From Sulfuritalea sp. (GTDB lineage Bacteria; Pseudomonadota; Gammaproteobacteria; Burkholderiales; Rhodocyclaceae), in contig JAUSCI010000046.1 of assembly GCA_030651305.1 (NCBI GenBank), forward strand, positions 247,483 through 311,482: a stretch of DNA of 64,000 bases, read 5' to 3'. Positions 21,118 to 30,913 of this stretch are shown here, in pieces (positions within the stretch are counted from its first letter, which is position 1; each line of letters begins with the position of its first letter). Both the position numbers and the translations under genes were made by a program. Under the pieces are notes generated by a model, which saw only the letters and a program-made list of their open reading frames with translations, searched no databases and was not told the DNA's origin.

Positions 21118-22041
21118 CTAGATCTTCTCCGCCACCCGCAGCACCGCACTGCGGCAGCGCGGGTTGGCGGCGATTTCGGCGTCCGATGGAAACAGCGCCT
21201 TGCCCACCAGCTTGATGATCGGTTGCGGCAAATCGACCGCCCGCACCGGCACGCCCTTCGGCGGCTGCGGCGGATGCGCGGCATCACGCATGAAGCGCTT
21301 GACGATGCGATCCTCGAGTGAATGGAAGCTGATCACGACCAGACGCCCTCCCGGTGCCAGCCTCTCGACGGCCCTGGGCAGGGCTAGCGACAGTTCCTCA
21401 AGCTCCCGATTGACGTGAATCCGTAGAGCCTGAAAAGTCCGCGTCGCCGGGTGCTGACCCGGTTCCCGCGTGCGGACGACTTGCGCCACGAGCGCGGCAA
21501 GCTCTCCTGTCCTTGAAGTACCGTGCTCGCCCCGAGCAGCAACAAGCGCCTTTGCAATCGCATGAGCAAACCGTTCTTCGCCATAGTCTCTGATCACCCT
21601 TTCTATTTCAGATTGCGATGCCCGCGCCAGAAACTCGGCGGCGGTCTCCCCTTGGGTCGTGTCCATGCGCATATCCAGCGGCGCATCGAAACGAAAACTC
21701 ATGCCCCGTTCGGGCGTATTCAGTTGCGGCGATGACACGCCGATATCCATCAGTACGCCATCCACCTGCCGCACACCATGCTTGTCGAGCACCGCGTCGA
21801 ACCCGCTGAATGGCGCATGCACTAATGTGAAGCGGGGATCCGAAATGGCAGCCCCGGCGGCGATCGCTGCCGGATCGCGATCGAGCGCAAGCAGACGTCC
21901 CTGCGCGCCAAGCTGCGCAAGAATCGCCCGGCTGTGACCGCCGCGGCCGAAGGTGGCATCGACATAGCTTCCCTCCGGCCGAATCGCCAGCGCTGCGACC
22001 GCCTCGGCCAGCAGCACACTGACGTGAGTGTCGGCACTCAC
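21118..22041 (-). CDS. rsmH: 16S rRNA (cytosine-1402 N4) methyltransferase RsmH
   Basis: S-adenosylmethionine-dependent methyltransferase acting on C1402 in the ribosomal P site, formerly MraW. The 307-residue protein begins with [15 protein letters not shown], has the SAM-binding [15 protein letters not shown], the insert with [18 protein letters not shown], and the C-terminal [19 protein letters not shown]. Its ATG overlaps the mraZ end by 4 nt. Confidence 0.98.
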   Translation of the reverse strand: MSADTHVSVLLAEAVAALAIRPEGSYVDATFGRGGHSRAILAQLGAQGRLLALDRDPAAIAAGAAISDPRFTLVHAPFSGFDAVLDKHGVRQVDGVLMDIGVSSPQLNTPERGMSFRFDAPLDMRMDTTQGETAAEFLARASQSEIERVIRDYGEERFAHAIAKALVAARGEHGTSRTGELAALVAQVVRTREPGQHPATRTFQALRIHVNRELEELSLALPRAVERLAPGGRLVVISFHSLEDRIVKRFMRDAAHPPQPPKGVPVRAVDLPQPIIKLVGKALFPSDAEIAANPRCRSAVLRVAEKI

Positions 22042-22484
22042 AACGCAAGATTTTCCAGGCCCGGGGGCAAGAGTTTGTCGCCCACTGCAAAGATCGCGTC
22101 CTGCTGTGCCTGCCAGCCTGTGGCGGACCAGATTTCAAAATGGCGCCCCTGCCCCACCAACCAGATTTCCTTTTCCAGTCCCGCGTATTGGCGCAAGGAT
22201 GGCGAGATCAGCAGGCGCCCGGCGCCATCCAGTTCCACGTCCTCGGCAAAACCCACCAGCAGGCGTCGTACCATGGCGGATTCGACTTGCAGACTGGGCG
22301 CCGCCAGGATCTGGGCACGTATCGGCTCCCACGCGGGTTGGGGATAGAGCAGCAGGCAGCGATGCGGATGGGCGGTCACCACCAGACGGCCTTCGCCAGC
22401 TGTCACGAGGGCGTCGCGGTGCCGCGCCGGAACGGCCATCCGGCCCTTGGCATCGAGATTCAGCGCCGCCGCACCTTGGAACAT
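22038..22484 (-). CDS. mraZ: Transcriptional regulator MraZ
   Basis: A 148-residue AbrB-like ring-forming DNA-binding protein that represses its own dcw promoter in other bacteria. Both DxxxR repeats are present: [17 protein letters not shown] (about residues 10-26) and [17 protein letters not shown]. The start [11 protein letters not shown] follows GGAGGAG. Upstream lie three matched boxes and a promoter, described separately. Confidence 0.97.
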   Translation of the reverse strand: MFQGAAALNLDAKGRMAVPARHRDALVTAGEGRLVVTAHPHRCLLLYPQPAWEPIRAQILAAPSLQVESAMVRRLLVGFAEDVELDGAGRLLISPSLRQYAGLEKEIWLVGQGRHFEIWSATGWQAQQDAIFAVGDKLLPPGLENLAL

Positions 22485-22530
22485 CCGGTCTCCTCCGGGG
22501 TGAGAAACGGGCCGCCATCCGACCAGAATT

Positions 22531-22556
22531 TCCCACAATCCCCCACAAGATCCCAC
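22531..22556 (-). promoter_or_regulatory. MraZ operator: three boxes at 10-bp spacing
   Basis: On the minus strand three GTGGGA/GTGGGG boxes (complements of 22551-22556, 22541-22546 and 22531-22536) recur at exactly 10-bp intervals, each followed by a TT-ending spacer. MraZ is known to bind tandem TGGG-type repeats of this period, one helical turn apart. The upstream box overlaps the -10 hexamer of the predicted mraZ promoter, as expected for autorepression. Confidence 0.88.
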
Positions 22557-22583
22557 TCTATGACACTTTTTGATGCCGGTCAA
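22555..22583 (-). promoter_or_regulatory. Predicted sigma70-type mraZ (dcw) promoter
   Basis: Reading the minus strand, a -35 TTGACC (complement of 22578-22583) and a -10 TAGAGT (complement of 22555-22560) are separated by 17 bp, about 70 bp upstream of the mraZ ATG. The -10 matches the consensus at four of six positions and touches the first MraZ box. Confidence 0.65.
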
Positions 22584-22584
22584 G

Positions 22585-22842
22585 AATCAATCGGGTTTTC
22601 TCCCGATGCAACAAGGGCTTAGGCGCGAAAACCAAAGTTATTTCACGAGTAAATATTGAATTAAATCAATATAGATACAAGGCGAACTAAATGTGCTTTA
22701 TAAGGAATCTTGCCGTCGCGTTTTGGCCGGATCGGCGAGATCGCGCCAAGCCGGGGAATGCAAACTGATAAATTGCCGGACCCATGCTCCGCCTGGAAAC
22801 GAATTCCGCTATGCGGGCGGCCCGCCAGAATCCCCGGGGCGC
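22585..22842. other. Intergenic region between mraZ promoter and psd 3' end
   Basis: No convincing gene. The segment 22625-22710 is strikingly AT-rich for this genome and contains an inverted repeat ATATTGA/TCAATAT (22653-22672) with a 6-bp centre. It lies 70-100 bp upstream of the predicted dcw promoter, where an activator or nucleoid protein could bind. Nothing further is recognisable. Confidence 0.5.
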
Positions 22843-23691
22843 TTAAACCACCCGCTCGCCCATTTTCTCGCCGAGGCGAATTGCGCGCTGCGGCGACCAT
22901 TCGGCATTGAACTGCAGTGTTCCTTGCGGAAACAGCATGACCACGGTAGAGCCGAGCAGGAAGCGGCCCATTTCCTCGCCCTGCTTGAATAGCAGTTGCT
23001 GATCCTCATAGCGCCATTCGCGCAACTGCCCCGGGCGCGGCGGATTCACTACGCCATGCCAGACCGTCGCCATGCTGCCGACGATGGTGGCGCCGACCAG
23101 CACCACGACGAAAAGCCCGCATTCGCCCTCGAACACGCACACGACGCGCTCGTTGCGGGCGAACAGGCCGGGCACGCCGCGCGCGGTGACCGGATTCACC
23201 GAGAACAGGTCACCCGGCACGTGAATCATGCTCAGCAGGCGACCCGCGCAGGGCATGTGGATGCGGTGGTAGTCCTTCGGGCTCAGGTAGAGCGTGGCGA
23301 AGCTGCCGTTCTCGAACTGTGCCGCCAGCACGGCATCGCCGCCGACCAGCGCCCTCGTTGAATAGTCGTGACCCTTGGCCTGGAAGATGCGGTCGCGAAG
23401 GATGACGCCGCACTGGCTGATCGCGCCATCCACGGGACAGATGAATTCAGCCTCCCCCAGCGCTCGTGCATCGGGCTTCAGCGGACGCGTGAAAAACTCG
23501 TTGAAACTCGCATAGCTGGCGATATCGGGATTCGCCGCCTCAGCCATATTGACGCCGTAACGGCCGACAAACCAGCGGATCACGGCGGTTGTCAGGACGC
23601 CGGCGTGCGCACCGGCGAACTTGCCGGCCAGCGCGGTGAGCGCCTGCTTGGGCAGCAGATACTGGAGCACTACGGCAAGGCGATCGGACAC
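22843..23691 (-). CDS. psd: Phosphatidylserine decarboxylase (proenzyme)
   Basis: Converts phosphatidylserine to phosphatidylethanolamine at the inner membrane. The 282-residue proenzyme has the FTRPLKPDARAL entry, the catalytic CPVDGAIS aspartate, DYHRIHMPCAGRL histidines, and the LGST self-cleavage motif in GRFLLGSTVVMLFPQG (about residue 246-249), whose serine becomes the pyruvoyl group. The length fits the type I bacterial enzyme. Start is GTG 23691; no strong ribosome site is seen and no better start is available. Confidence 0.96.
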   Translation of the reverse strand: MSDRLAVVLQYLLPKQALTALAGKFAGAHAGVLTTAVIRWFVGRYGVNMAEAANPDIASYASFNEFFTRPLKPDARALGEAEFICPVDGAISQCGVILRDRIFQAKGHDYSTRALVGGDAVLAAQFENGSFATLYLSPKDYHRIHMPCAGRLLSMIHVPGDLFSVNPVTARGVPGLFARNERVVCVFEGECGLFVVVLVGATIVGSMATVWHGVVNPPRPGQLREWRYEDQQLLFKQGEEMGRFLLGSTVVMLFPQGTLQFNAEWSPQRAIRLGEKMGERVV

Positions 23692-23754
23692 GGCGTGGCT
23701 CGGCGAACGGAGCGGCGAATTATAGCGGCGCGGCCCAGTCCAGCTTGCGCCGGA

Positions 23755-25122
23755 TCATTGCCGCTTCAGTAACAGCGTCAGCACCGGCGGCGTAATCAGC
23801 GTGGTCAGGATCACCATCATGACGATCACCGAGAACATGGTCTCGTTCATGACGCCGAGCTGCTTGCCGACCATGGCGAAGATCAGGCCGACCTCGCCGC
23901 GCGGCACCATGCCCCAGCCCACCAGCCATTTGTTCGACGCTCCGGCTGCCAGGCCGGCCGCGAGCTTGCCGACTATCGCGGCCACCGTAACGCCAGCGCC
24001 GACTCCCAGCACCGCCGGATCGGCCAGGGTTTTCAAGTCGACTTGCATGCCGGTGAGAACGAAGAACACCGGCACGAAGAAGTAGCCGATCGGCTCGATC
24101 ATGTGTTCATGCTGATGGCGGCCATGCTTGAGCAGGATCGGGCGCAGGCGCTGGGCCAGGCCGGGTTCACCCGCTGGCAGCAAGGGTTCGATTTCGCGCA
24201 CGATCGCGGGATGATCGAAGTCACGCAGGAACACCGGTTCGAACAGCAGGCCGGCAGCAAAGGCGCCGATGATCGGCGCCAGGCCGATGGCATGCGCCAG
24301 CCAGGCGAGGAAGAGGCCGGTGGCCAGCACCTGGGCGAACAGCATCGAAGGGCCGGCATCCCATTGCGCCAGCCAGCGGCTGGAATGCGGCGCAATCAGG
24401 CGCCCGATCCAGATCGATCCGGCGAGGAAGATCACCGCCTGGGCGACGATACCGCCGACCTGTCCAACGCTGACCGAGCCGGCCTGAACCAGGCTGGAGA
24501 CCACGGCAAGAATCACCAGCCCCAGCACGTCGTCGATCACCGCCGCGCCGAGCACGATGCGCGCCGCCGGCGTGTCGAGCTTGCCCAGATCGCGGAAGAC
24601 GCGCCCGGTGATGCCGACCGAAGTGGCCGCAAGCGTCGCGCCAAGGAACAGGTAGGCGTGAGCCGAGAGCCCCGGCAGCAGCCACGGCCCCACCAGATAG
24701 GCGCCCAGCAAGAAGGGCACGACGATGCCCACCGTACCCACGGCGAAAGCCCGCGGCCCGACCTTGATCAGGTCGGCGAGCCGCGTCTCCAGACCGATCT
24801 GCAGCAGCAGTACGATGACGCCGAGTTCGGCGATGAAGGCGACTGCGGGGTCACGCGCGATCGACTCGAAGCTATTGAAGCCCAGCAGCACAAGATTGCC
24901 CAGCACCACGCCGAGCAGCAGTTCGCCGAGCACCGCCGGAAAACCCAGCTTCTGCGCCAGCGGCGCGAACAGCCGGGCGCTGATCAGTATCAGTGCCAGC
25001 CACAGCAGATTGGCCCCGATCACCTCAGAGCCTGCGGCCCAGACCGGCGCCGCGGCGAGCAGCAACGCCCCCGCCGCATACAGCGGGAGCCTGCCGTAGC
25101 GCCGTAGCGCGGGAAAAGTCAC
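23755..25122 (-). CDS. CPA2-family cation:proton antiporter (KefB/GerN-like, no C-terminal regulatory domain)
   Basis: A 455-residue integral membrane protein with an N-terminal signal-like segment and about 12-13 helices of the Na_H_Exchanger fold. [33 protein letters not shown] and [19 protein letters not shown] (the ion-binding aspartate pair) are typical. It ends right after the membrane domain, with no TrkA-N domain, unlike the KefB-like gene at 28607. Its GTG start overlaps the htpX stop by 4 nt, so the two are cotranscribed. Ion preference (Na+ or K+) cannot be read from the sequence. Confidence 0.9.
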   Translation of the reverse strand: MTFPALRRYGRLPLYAAGALLLAAAPVWAAGSEVIGANLLWLALILISARLFAPLAQKLGFPAVLGELLLGVVLGNLVLLGFNSFESIARDPAVAFIAELGVIVLLLQIGLETRLADLIKVGPRAFAVGTVGIVVPFLLGAYLVGPWLLPGLSAHAYLFLGATLAATSVGITGRVFRDLGKLDTPAARIVLGAAVIDDVLGLVILAVVSSLVQAGSVSVGQVGGIVAQAVIFLAGSIWIGRLIAPHSSRWLAQWDAGPSMLFAQVLATGLFLAWLAHAIGLAPIIGAFAAGLLFEPVFLRDFDHPAIVREIEPLLPAGEPGLAQRLRPILLKHGRHQHEHMIEPIGYFFVPVFFVLTGMQVDLKTLADPAVLGVGAGVTVAAIVGKLAAGLAAGASNKWLVGWGMVPRGEVGLIFAMVGKQLGVMNETMFSVIVMMVILTTLITPPVLTLLLKRQ

Positions 25123-26000
25123 CGGCCCTGCGCTGACAGCGCGGCGATGCGCTCTTCCATGCTCGGATGGCTGGCGAACAGCGCCATCAGACCCTGGCCT
25201 CCGGCAATGCCGGAACTCGCCAGGGCCTTCGGCAAGGGCTCGACGGCCAAGCCACCGAGGCGCTGCAGCGCCGCCATCATCGGCCGCGGCGAGCCCATCA
25301 GGCCGGCGGCGCCGGCGTCGGCGCGGAACTCGCGCTGGCGCGAGAACCAGGCGACGATGATGCTGGCCAGCACACCGAACAGGATGTCGCAGACGATCAC
25401 GGTGACCATGTAGCCGATGCCGGGACCGGAGGACTGGCTGTCACCGCGGCGCAGGAAGCTGTCGACCAGGTAGCCGACGACCCGCGACAGGAAGATGACA
25501 AAGGTATTGACCACGCCCTGGATCAGCGTCAGCGTCACCATGTCGCCGTTGGCGACGTGGCTGACCTCGTGCGCCAGCACGGCCTCGACTTCCTCCTTGC
25601 TCATGCCTTGCAGCAGACCGGTGGATACCGCGACCAGCGAATTGTTGCGGGAGGGGCCCGTGGCAAAGGCATTCGGCGCGCCCTCGTAGATGGCGACCTC
25701 AGGCATCGCGATGCCGGCCTTCTGCGCCTGCTTCCTCACCGTCTCGACCAGCCAGAACTCGGTCGAAGTCGAGGGGCTGTCGATGATGCGCGCGCCCGTT
25801 GACCACTTGGCCATCATCTTCGACATTGCCAGCGAAATGAAGGCGCCGCCGAAACCGATGACGCCGGCGAAACCCAGCAGCATGCCCATGTCGAGGCCGT
25901 TGGCGGTCAAGTAGCGGTTCACCCCCAGCAGGCTGGCGGCGATCGACAGCACCAGCATCACGGCAAGGTTGGTGGCGAGGAACAGTACGATGCGTTTCAT
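25119..26000 (-). CDS. htpX: Membrane protease HtpX
   Basis: M48-family zinc metalloprotease for quality control of inner-membrane proteins, usually heat or envelope-stress induced. The 293-residue protein has two N-terminal helices (residues 4-22 and 37-58), the zinc motif HEVSH in [16 protein letters not shown] (about residue 144-148), two more helices, and the third ligand in [14 protein letters not shown]. Start [14 protein letters not shown]. It is first of a two-gene unit with the antiporter. Confidence 0.96.
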   Translation of the reverse strand: MKRIVLFLATNLAVMLVLSIAASLLGVNRYLTANGLDMGMLLGFAGVIGFGGAFISLAMSKMMAKWSTGARIIDSPSTSTEFWLVETVRKQAQKAGIAMPEVAIYEGAPNAFATGPSRNNSLVAVSTGLLQGMSKEEVEAVLAHEVSHVANGDMVTLTLIQGVVNTFVIFLSRVVGYLVDSFLRRGDSQSSGPGIGYMVTVIVCDILFGVLASIIVAWFSRQREFRADAGAAGLMGSPRPMMAALQRLGGLAVEPLPKALASSGIAGGQGLMALFASHPSMEERIAALSAQGR

Positions 26001-26099
26001 TGACGGATCTCCAGGGAATAACGCGATGGGCAGCGGCGCGAATTTCGCGCGTGCGCCAGCATAGATGCGGCAAATCCAGGAAAGTTCAAGAGCCGGCGG

Positions 26100-27551
26100 C
26101 TACTGATACCCTGGCGCGCCGACAGGAGTCGGCGCCGGCTCGCTTTGCGTGCCCGGAACTCCGCGTTGCGGGCGGGCAACGGCGGCTGGTGCCGCCTGCT
26201 GCACCTGCACTGCCGGCGCCGCGTCGTCTTTGTGCTTTTCGTGCGGATGCCAGCCGAGCACCGCCAGAAGGGCGAAGAAACCGACCACATAGCCGACCGC
26301 AATGAACCAGCCGTGGCGCAGCCACTGGCCGACCGACTTGGCCTCGGGAAACAGGTTCGCCACCGCGACCCCGGCCGAAGAACCGAACCACAGCATCGAG
26401 CCGCCGAAACCTACGGCATAGGCGAGGAAGCCCCAGTCGTAACCGCCCTGCTTCAAGGCCAGCGCAGTCAGCGGAATGTTGTCGAATACGGCGGAGATGA
26501 AGCCCAGCGCCAGCGCCGATGACCACGATGCGGGCGGCAGCGACTCCACCGGCATCATCGAGGCGCAGGTCACCAGGGACAGCAGGAACACCGAGCCCTT
26601 GAACGCCCCCGGAATCAGGCTCCATTCCGGCTTGCGCAGCGGCACCGCCAGCAGCAGGGCGACCCAGACCGCGGCGCCGAGGAAAGGGAAATGATCCGCG
26701 GCGGCGGCGAACTTCAGATTCACCGTGACATTGGTGACGATGGCGCCGACCAGGATGAAGCCGACGATGCCGACCCGCGCCCAGTCGATGTGATGCGCCG
26801 CTTTGAACTCGCGGCTGATCGCCATGTGCTTGTGCTGCAACAAGGCTGCCGGAATACCGAACACCACCAGTGCGACGCCCGATGCCACATAGGCTTCGAC
26901 CACGTCGAGCGGACTGACGCCATCCAGCCACATCATGGTCGTCGTCGTGTCGCCGACCACCGAGCCGGCGCCACCGCCGTTGGACGCGGCGACGATGGCG
27001 GCGAGGTAGCCGATATGCACCTTGCGCTTGAACACGCTGGCCGCCACCGTGGCGCCGATCAGCGCGGCGGCGATGTTGTCGAGGAAGCCGGAGAGGACGA
27101 AGATGATCACCAGCAGCATGAACGGTCCCAGCCAGCCTTCGGGCAGCAGTTTCGGCAGCACCTCGGGAACGCCGCTATCCTCGAAATGCCGGGCAAGAAG
27201 CGCGAAACCGACCAGCAAGCCGAGCAGGTTCATCAGCAGTACCCATTCGTGGCCCATGTGCGCCCCGAAGCCGGCGATGCCGGCGCCGGTCTTGAATCCG
27301 GTGAACAGGATTTTGTATGTCGTGATGGTGGCCAGGCCGGTCAGCGCCACCTGCAACACGTAGTGATGGAACAGCGCCACGCCGAGCAGGGTCGCGCCAA
27401 ACAGAATGAAATCGACGGGAATGCCGAACAGCGCCGGCGAAGTCACCACCGCATCGGCGGCCTGCGCCAGTGGCGCGAACAGAAGCAGAACAAAAGTCGG
27501 CAGCAACCCAGCAATGGCGCGGGACGCGATGCTTCGATGCGAGGATGTCAT
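26100..27551 (-). CDS. NhaD-like sodium:proton antiporter (ArsB/NhaD superfamily)
   Basis: A 483-residue protein with a cleavable-looking signal segment (to AQAADA, about residue 33) and roughly 11-12 helices. Conserved blocks fit the ArsB/NhaD transporters: LSGFLDNIAAALIGATVAAS and the substrate-site GGGAGSVVGDTTTTMMWLDG, with a second copy FDNIPLTALALKQGG. The last 45 residues are a Pro/Ala-rich soluble tail. I start at ATG 27551 (MTSSHRSIASRA) with GGAGTGG upstream. Na+/H+ exchange is the family expectation, not shown. Confidence 0.82.
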   Translation of the reverse strand: MTSSHRSIASRAIAGLLPTFVLLLFAPLAQAADAVVTSPALFGIPVDFILFGATLLGVALFHHYVLQVALTGLATITTYKILFTGFKTGAGIAGFGAHMGHEWVLLMNLLGLLVGFALLARHFEDSGVPEVLPKLLPEGWLGPFMLLVIIFVLSGFLDNIAAALIGATVAASVFKRKVHIGYLAAIVAASNGGGAGSVVGDTTTTMMWLDGVSPLDVVEAYVASGVALVVFGIPAALLQHKHMAISREFKAAHHIDWARVGIVGFILVGAIVTNVTVNLKFAAAADHFPFLGAAVWVALLLAVPLRKPEWSLIPGAFKGSVFLLSLVTCASMMPVESLPPASWSSALALGFISAVFDNIPLTALALKQGGYDWGFLAYAVGFGGSMLWFGSSAGVAVANLFPEAKSVGQWLRHGWFIAVGYVVGFFALLAVLGWHPHEKHKDDAAPAVQVQQAAPAAVARPQRGVPGTQSEPAPTPVGAPGYQ

Positions 27552-27704
27552 CTGCCACTCCAGTCGATTTGTATCGCCGAATTGTAGCAGCCCGCCGACC
27601 CCGACCCGTCGCGAAACGCTCGCCGATCCTGTCCGCGGCAGACCGCGGAGCATCCCGTTTGGAATGCGCTAAACTTGGCCATTAATGCGAATAAAGGCCC
27701 GACC

Positions 27705-28127
27705 ATGAAAATACTGCTCCCGGTTGACGGCTCCGATCATGCCGATCGCGCCGCCCGGCATGTCCTGCGCCTGGTGCAAAGTTGCGCCGACAACGAGATT
27801 CTGCTGCTCAATGTGCAGGCCCCGATCGATGCCCCGGAAGTACTCGGCCACTTGCCCGTGCGAGAAATAGAGGCAATGCAGGAATCGCGCGGCGGCGATG
27901 CACTGGTATCGGCGCGCGCGCTATTCGACAGAGCCGGCATCCAGTACCTTCCGGAAGTGGCGATCGGTGGGGTGGCGGAAACCATCGCCCGCCGAGTCAC
28001 CGAAGGTAACTTCGATATTGTCGTGATGGGCAGCCATGGCGCGGGCAAACTGACCAGCATGCTGATGGGGTCGGTGGCGACGGACGTTATCCGTCTCGCC
28101 AGTTGTCCGGTTACCGTCGTCAAGTAG
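27705..28127 (+). CDS. Universal stress protein (UspA family)
   Basis: A 140-residue single-domain Usp: KILLPVDGSDHADRAARH at the start and the ATP-binding signature GSHGAGKLTSMLMGSVATDV (GxxGxnG(S)) near residues 109-128, followed by CPVTVVK. The presence of that loop suggests an ATP-binding type. Start ATG 27705 within a divergent arrangement to the NhaD-like gene and convergent to the PII-like gene. Confidence 0.93.
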   Translation: MKILLPVDGSDHADRAARHVLRLVQSCADNEILLLNVQAPIDAPEVLGHLPVREIEAMQESRGGDALVSARALFDRAGIQYLPEVAIGGVAETIARRVTEGNFDIVVMGSHGAGKLTSMLMGSVATDVIRLASCPVTVVK

Positions 28128-28159
28128 CGCGGCCCTTCGCCCGCGACAAGGAAGCCCGG

Positions 28160-28507
28160 CTACTTACCGTATTTTTCGCCCGTCGGCGAATGGACCGCGA
28201 TTCCCGCGGCGCGGAAGGCATGCCCCATCATGACCATGCCGGCGTGTGGCGCATCGATTCCCGCCGTGAAATAGATCAACTCGAATATCGCGTCACCCTG
28301 CTCCGCCGCGACCACCACGGTCAGCACCTGCTTCTCGTCCGAATACACCCGGTGACGCAGGCTGTGGGTGCCGATGCCGCGCGCATGGTGAACGCTGGCG
28401 CTGACCACGCCTTGCTCGCGACGCAGGGTTTCAAGCACTGCGGCGCCTCGTCCGGCCGGCATGACGCAGGTAATGACCTTGTAATCCCCACGTGCCGGCG
28501 GCGGCAA
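28160..28507 (-). CDS. PII-like signalling protein
   Basis: A 115-residue protein with the ferredoxin-like PII layout: YKVITCVMPAGRGAAVLETL (beta1-alpha1), a short T-loop region HHARGIGTHS, then VLTVVVAAEQGDAIFELIYF (beta3-alpha2) and GIDAPHAGMVMMGHA. The B-loop and T-loop differ from GlnB/GlnK and the uridylylated Tyr-51 environment is absent, so it belongs to a divergent PII-like group, often placed near membrane transporters. The start is probably TTG 28507, without a clear ribosome site; an internal ATG would remove the first strand. Ligand unknown. It is divergent from the KefB-like gene by 99 bp. Confidence 0.75.
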   Translation of the reverse strand: MPPPARGDYKVITCVMPAGRGAAVLETLRREQGVVSASVHHARGIGTHSLRHRVYSDEKQVLTVVVAAEQGDAIFELIYFTAGIDAPHAGMVMMGHAFRAAGIAVHSPTGEKYGK

Positions 28508-28606
28508 ATGGACGGCGCCGCCAGCAGCGCGCCGATTGCCGGCTCGGCGAAGGCCGCGATTTGCCTTGGTCGCATGACAAGTGCGGCATCACGCTATCAT
28601 CCCGCC

Positions 28607-30325
28607 ATGCACTCCAACCTCCTCTCGCTGCTGCTGCTGCTAAGTGCTGCCGTCGGGGCAGTGGCGCTGGCGCGCCGCTTCAAACTGCCTTCGATGCTCG
28701 CCTATCTGGCGATCGGCATCGCGCTGGGACCTTACGGTCTGGCCCGACTGACCGAGAGCGCGGAGGTGGAAAGTTTCGCCGAGTTCGGCATCGTCTTCCT
28801 GATGTTTTCCATCGGTCTTGAATTCAGCCTCAAGCGACTGCAAGCCATGCACACACTGGTGTTCGGCCTTGGCTCGGCGCAGTTGGCGCTGACCGCGCTG
28901 GGCACCGGCCTGGTCACCGTGCTCGGCTACGGTCAGGAGTGGAAGAGCGGCATAGCGGTCGGGCTTGCCGTGGCAATGTCGTCCACCGCGATTGTCGCCA
29001 GGATGCTTTCCGAACGCTTCGACCTGCACTCGCGCTCCGGGCGGCAGACCATGGGCGTACTGCTGTTCCAGGACCTCGCCGTAGCGCCGTGCCTGATCCT
29101 GCTGCCGGCCCTGGCCGCCTCCGGGGATGACTTGCTGCGTTCGCTGGCAGTAGCCGCCGCGCAGACTGTCGTGGTACTGGCGCTGCTGATCTGGGCCGGA
29201 CAGAAACTGCTGGGCCGCATTCTCCATAGTGCCGCCCAGTACAAATCCAGCGAACTGCTGATGCTGACCACGCTGTGGATCGTGGTCGGCCTGTCCTTTC
29301 TCACCGCCCGCAGCGGCCTGTCGCTGGCGCTGGGTGCTTTCATCGGCGGCATGCTGATTTCGGAGACAGCCTATCGCCATCACGTCGAAGCCGACATCCG
29401 GCCGTTTCGCGACATCCTGCTCGGCCTGTTTTTCGTCACCATCGGCATGATGCTGGACATCGGCTACGTCATCGCCAATGCCCACAAGCTGGTACTAGCC
29501 GTGGCCCTGCTGATCGGCGGCAAGGCGGCGGTGATGCTGCTCATCACGCGGGTGGCAAAAACACCGCTGGTGGCCAGCCTGCGCACCGCCGCGCAACTGG
29601 CACAGGCCGGCGAGTTCGGGCTGGTGCTGATCCAGCTGGCCCACCAGTTGCACCTGATCAGCGTCAGCGCCTTCCAGATCACGCTGTCGGCCATGCTGCT
29701 GTCGATGTTCATCGCGCCCTTCCTGATCGCCCGTGCCGCACAGCTTTCCGGCGACATGGGACGCGGCGACTGGTCGCACAAGGCCACCGTGATCCACAAC
29801 ATCGCCGTGCACAGCCTCGATCTCGGCCAGCATGTGGTGATCTGCGGCTACGGTCGCACCGGACAGCGCATCGCCGAGTTTCTCGGCATCGAAAACATTC
29901 CCTTCATTGCCCTTGACGTCGACCCGCAACGGATCGCCGAAGCGCGCACGCAGGGCATCAATGTCGTCTTCGGCAACGCCGACCGGCCGGAGGTACTGCA
30001 GGCGGCGGGAATCGCTCGCGCTCGCGCCGTGGTCGTCAGCTACCCCGATGCCCATTCCGCCGAACGCGTAGTGCACATTGTGCGCGGCACGCGGCCGGAG
30101 ATTCCGATCGTGGTGCGTACCGCCGACGACCGGGATGTCGCCCGCCTCAAGTCAGCCGGAGCGACCGAGGTAATCCCCGAAGTCCTCGAAAGCAGCCTGC
30201 TGATTGCTGCCGAAACGCTGGTGCAGGCGGGCATCCCGATGAAGCGGGCGATCCTGCATGTGCGCGCCGCGCGGGCCGACCGCTATGCCTCGCTGCGCGA
30301 CTTCTACGCGCCGACCAAGAAGTAG
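28607..30325 (+). CDS. KefB-like monovalent cation:proton antiporter with TrkA-N domain
   Basis: A 572-residue CPA2 antiporter. About 12-13 helices (residues 1-385) carry YLAIGIALGPYGL, EFGIVFLMFSIGLEFSL and VLLFQDLAVAPCLILLPAL. After residue 400 comes an RCK_N/TrkA-N domain with the NAD-binding glycine motif VVICGYGRTGQRIAEFLG. No separate glutathione-site evidence was read. Start ATG 28607 (MHSNLLSLLLLL). Known relatives export K+ or exchange Na+ with protons. The DUF3124 gene follows in 35 bp, probably cotranscribed. Confidence 0.92.
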   Translation: MHSNLLSLLLLLSAAVGAVALARRFKLPSMLAYLAIGIALGPYGLARLTESAEVESFAEFGIVFLMFSIGLEFSLKRLQAMHTLVFGLGSAQLALTALGTGLVTVLGYGQEWKSGIAVGLAVAMSSTAIVARMLSERFDLHSRSGRQTMGVLLFQDLAVAPCLILLPALAASGDDLLRSLAVAAAQTVVVLALLIWAGQKLLGRILHSAAQYKSSELLMLTTLWIVVGLSFLTARSGLSLALGAFIGGMLISETAYRHHVEADIRPFRDILLGLFFVTIGMMLDIGYVIANAHKLVLAVALLIGGKAAVMLLITRVAKTPLVASLRTAAQLAQAGEFGLVLIQLAHQLHLISVSAFQITLSAMLLSMFIAPFLIARAAQLSGDMGRGDWSHKATVIHNIAVHSLDLGQHVVICGYGRTGQRIAEFLGIENIPFIALDVDPQRIAEARTQGINVVFGNADRPEVLQAAGIARARAVVVSYPDAHSAERVVHIVRGTRPEIPIVVRTADDRDVARLKSAGATEVIPEVLESSLLIAAETLVQAGIPMKRAILHVRAARADRYASLRDFYAPTKK

Positions 30326-30360
30326 AATTCCCGACATTCAAACCTGATCCGGAGCAGACC

Positions 30361-30843
30361 ATGAGCATCTTCCTGCGTCACTGCACACTGCTGTTCGGGC
30401 TGCTGGCCGCCAGCGCCTTTGCCGCCGACGAACCGGGCCTGCTGTCCGGGCAGACCCTTTACCTGCCGGTCTATTCACACGTTTATCACGGCGATCCAGC
30501 CAAGGATGGCAAGCCGGCACAAACGCTGGTGTCTACCCATGTCAGCATTCGCAATACCGATCCGCAAACCTCGATCCGGCTGGTTTCCGCACGCTACTAC
30601 GATACCAACGGAAAACTGGTGCGTTCTTACGTCAGCGCGCCAGTATTGATTCCGCCACTGGGCACCCACGAAATCTTCGTGCCGCGCACCGATACCGCCG
30701 GCGGCTCCGGTGCCAACTTCCTGATCGTCTGGACAGCGGAAGCGCCGGCCAACCCACCCATCATCGAAGCGCTCCACGCCGACATCCGCGAAGCCCGCAC
30801 ACTGATGTTCATAACCACCGGACAGCCGATCAGGACGCGTTGA
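30361..30843 (+). CDS. DUF3124 secreted protein
   Basis: A 160-residue protein with a signal peptide (about residues 1-21, cleavage near SAFAADE) and a single domain with LYLPVYSHVYHGDPAK, VSIRNTDPQTSIRLVSARYY and PRTDTAGGSGANFLIVW, as in the DUF3124 family. It lies 35 bp after the KefB-like gene with GGAGCAGACC before the ATG. Function unknown; periplasmic location is inferred. Confidence 0.85.
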   Translation: MSIFLRHCTLLFGLLAASAFAADEPGLLSGQTLYLPVYSHVYHGDPAKDGKPAQTLVSTHVSIRNTDPQTSIRLVSARYYDTNGKLVRSYVSAPVLIPPLGTHEIFVPRTDTAGGSGANFLIVWTAEAPANPPIIEALHADIREARTLMFITTGQPIRTR

Positions 30844-30913
30844 TGGCACCCATCCGGAAGCAAGCGCGTTCGCGCTCGGATAGTTCAACTATCGATCTGT
30901 CGCGGCAACCGGT

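Noticed and set aside
28561..28606. Promoter ATGACA-N15-TATCAT before the KefB-like gene
   Set aside because: It would start transcription at the ATG itself, and the spacer is short, so it is not convincing.
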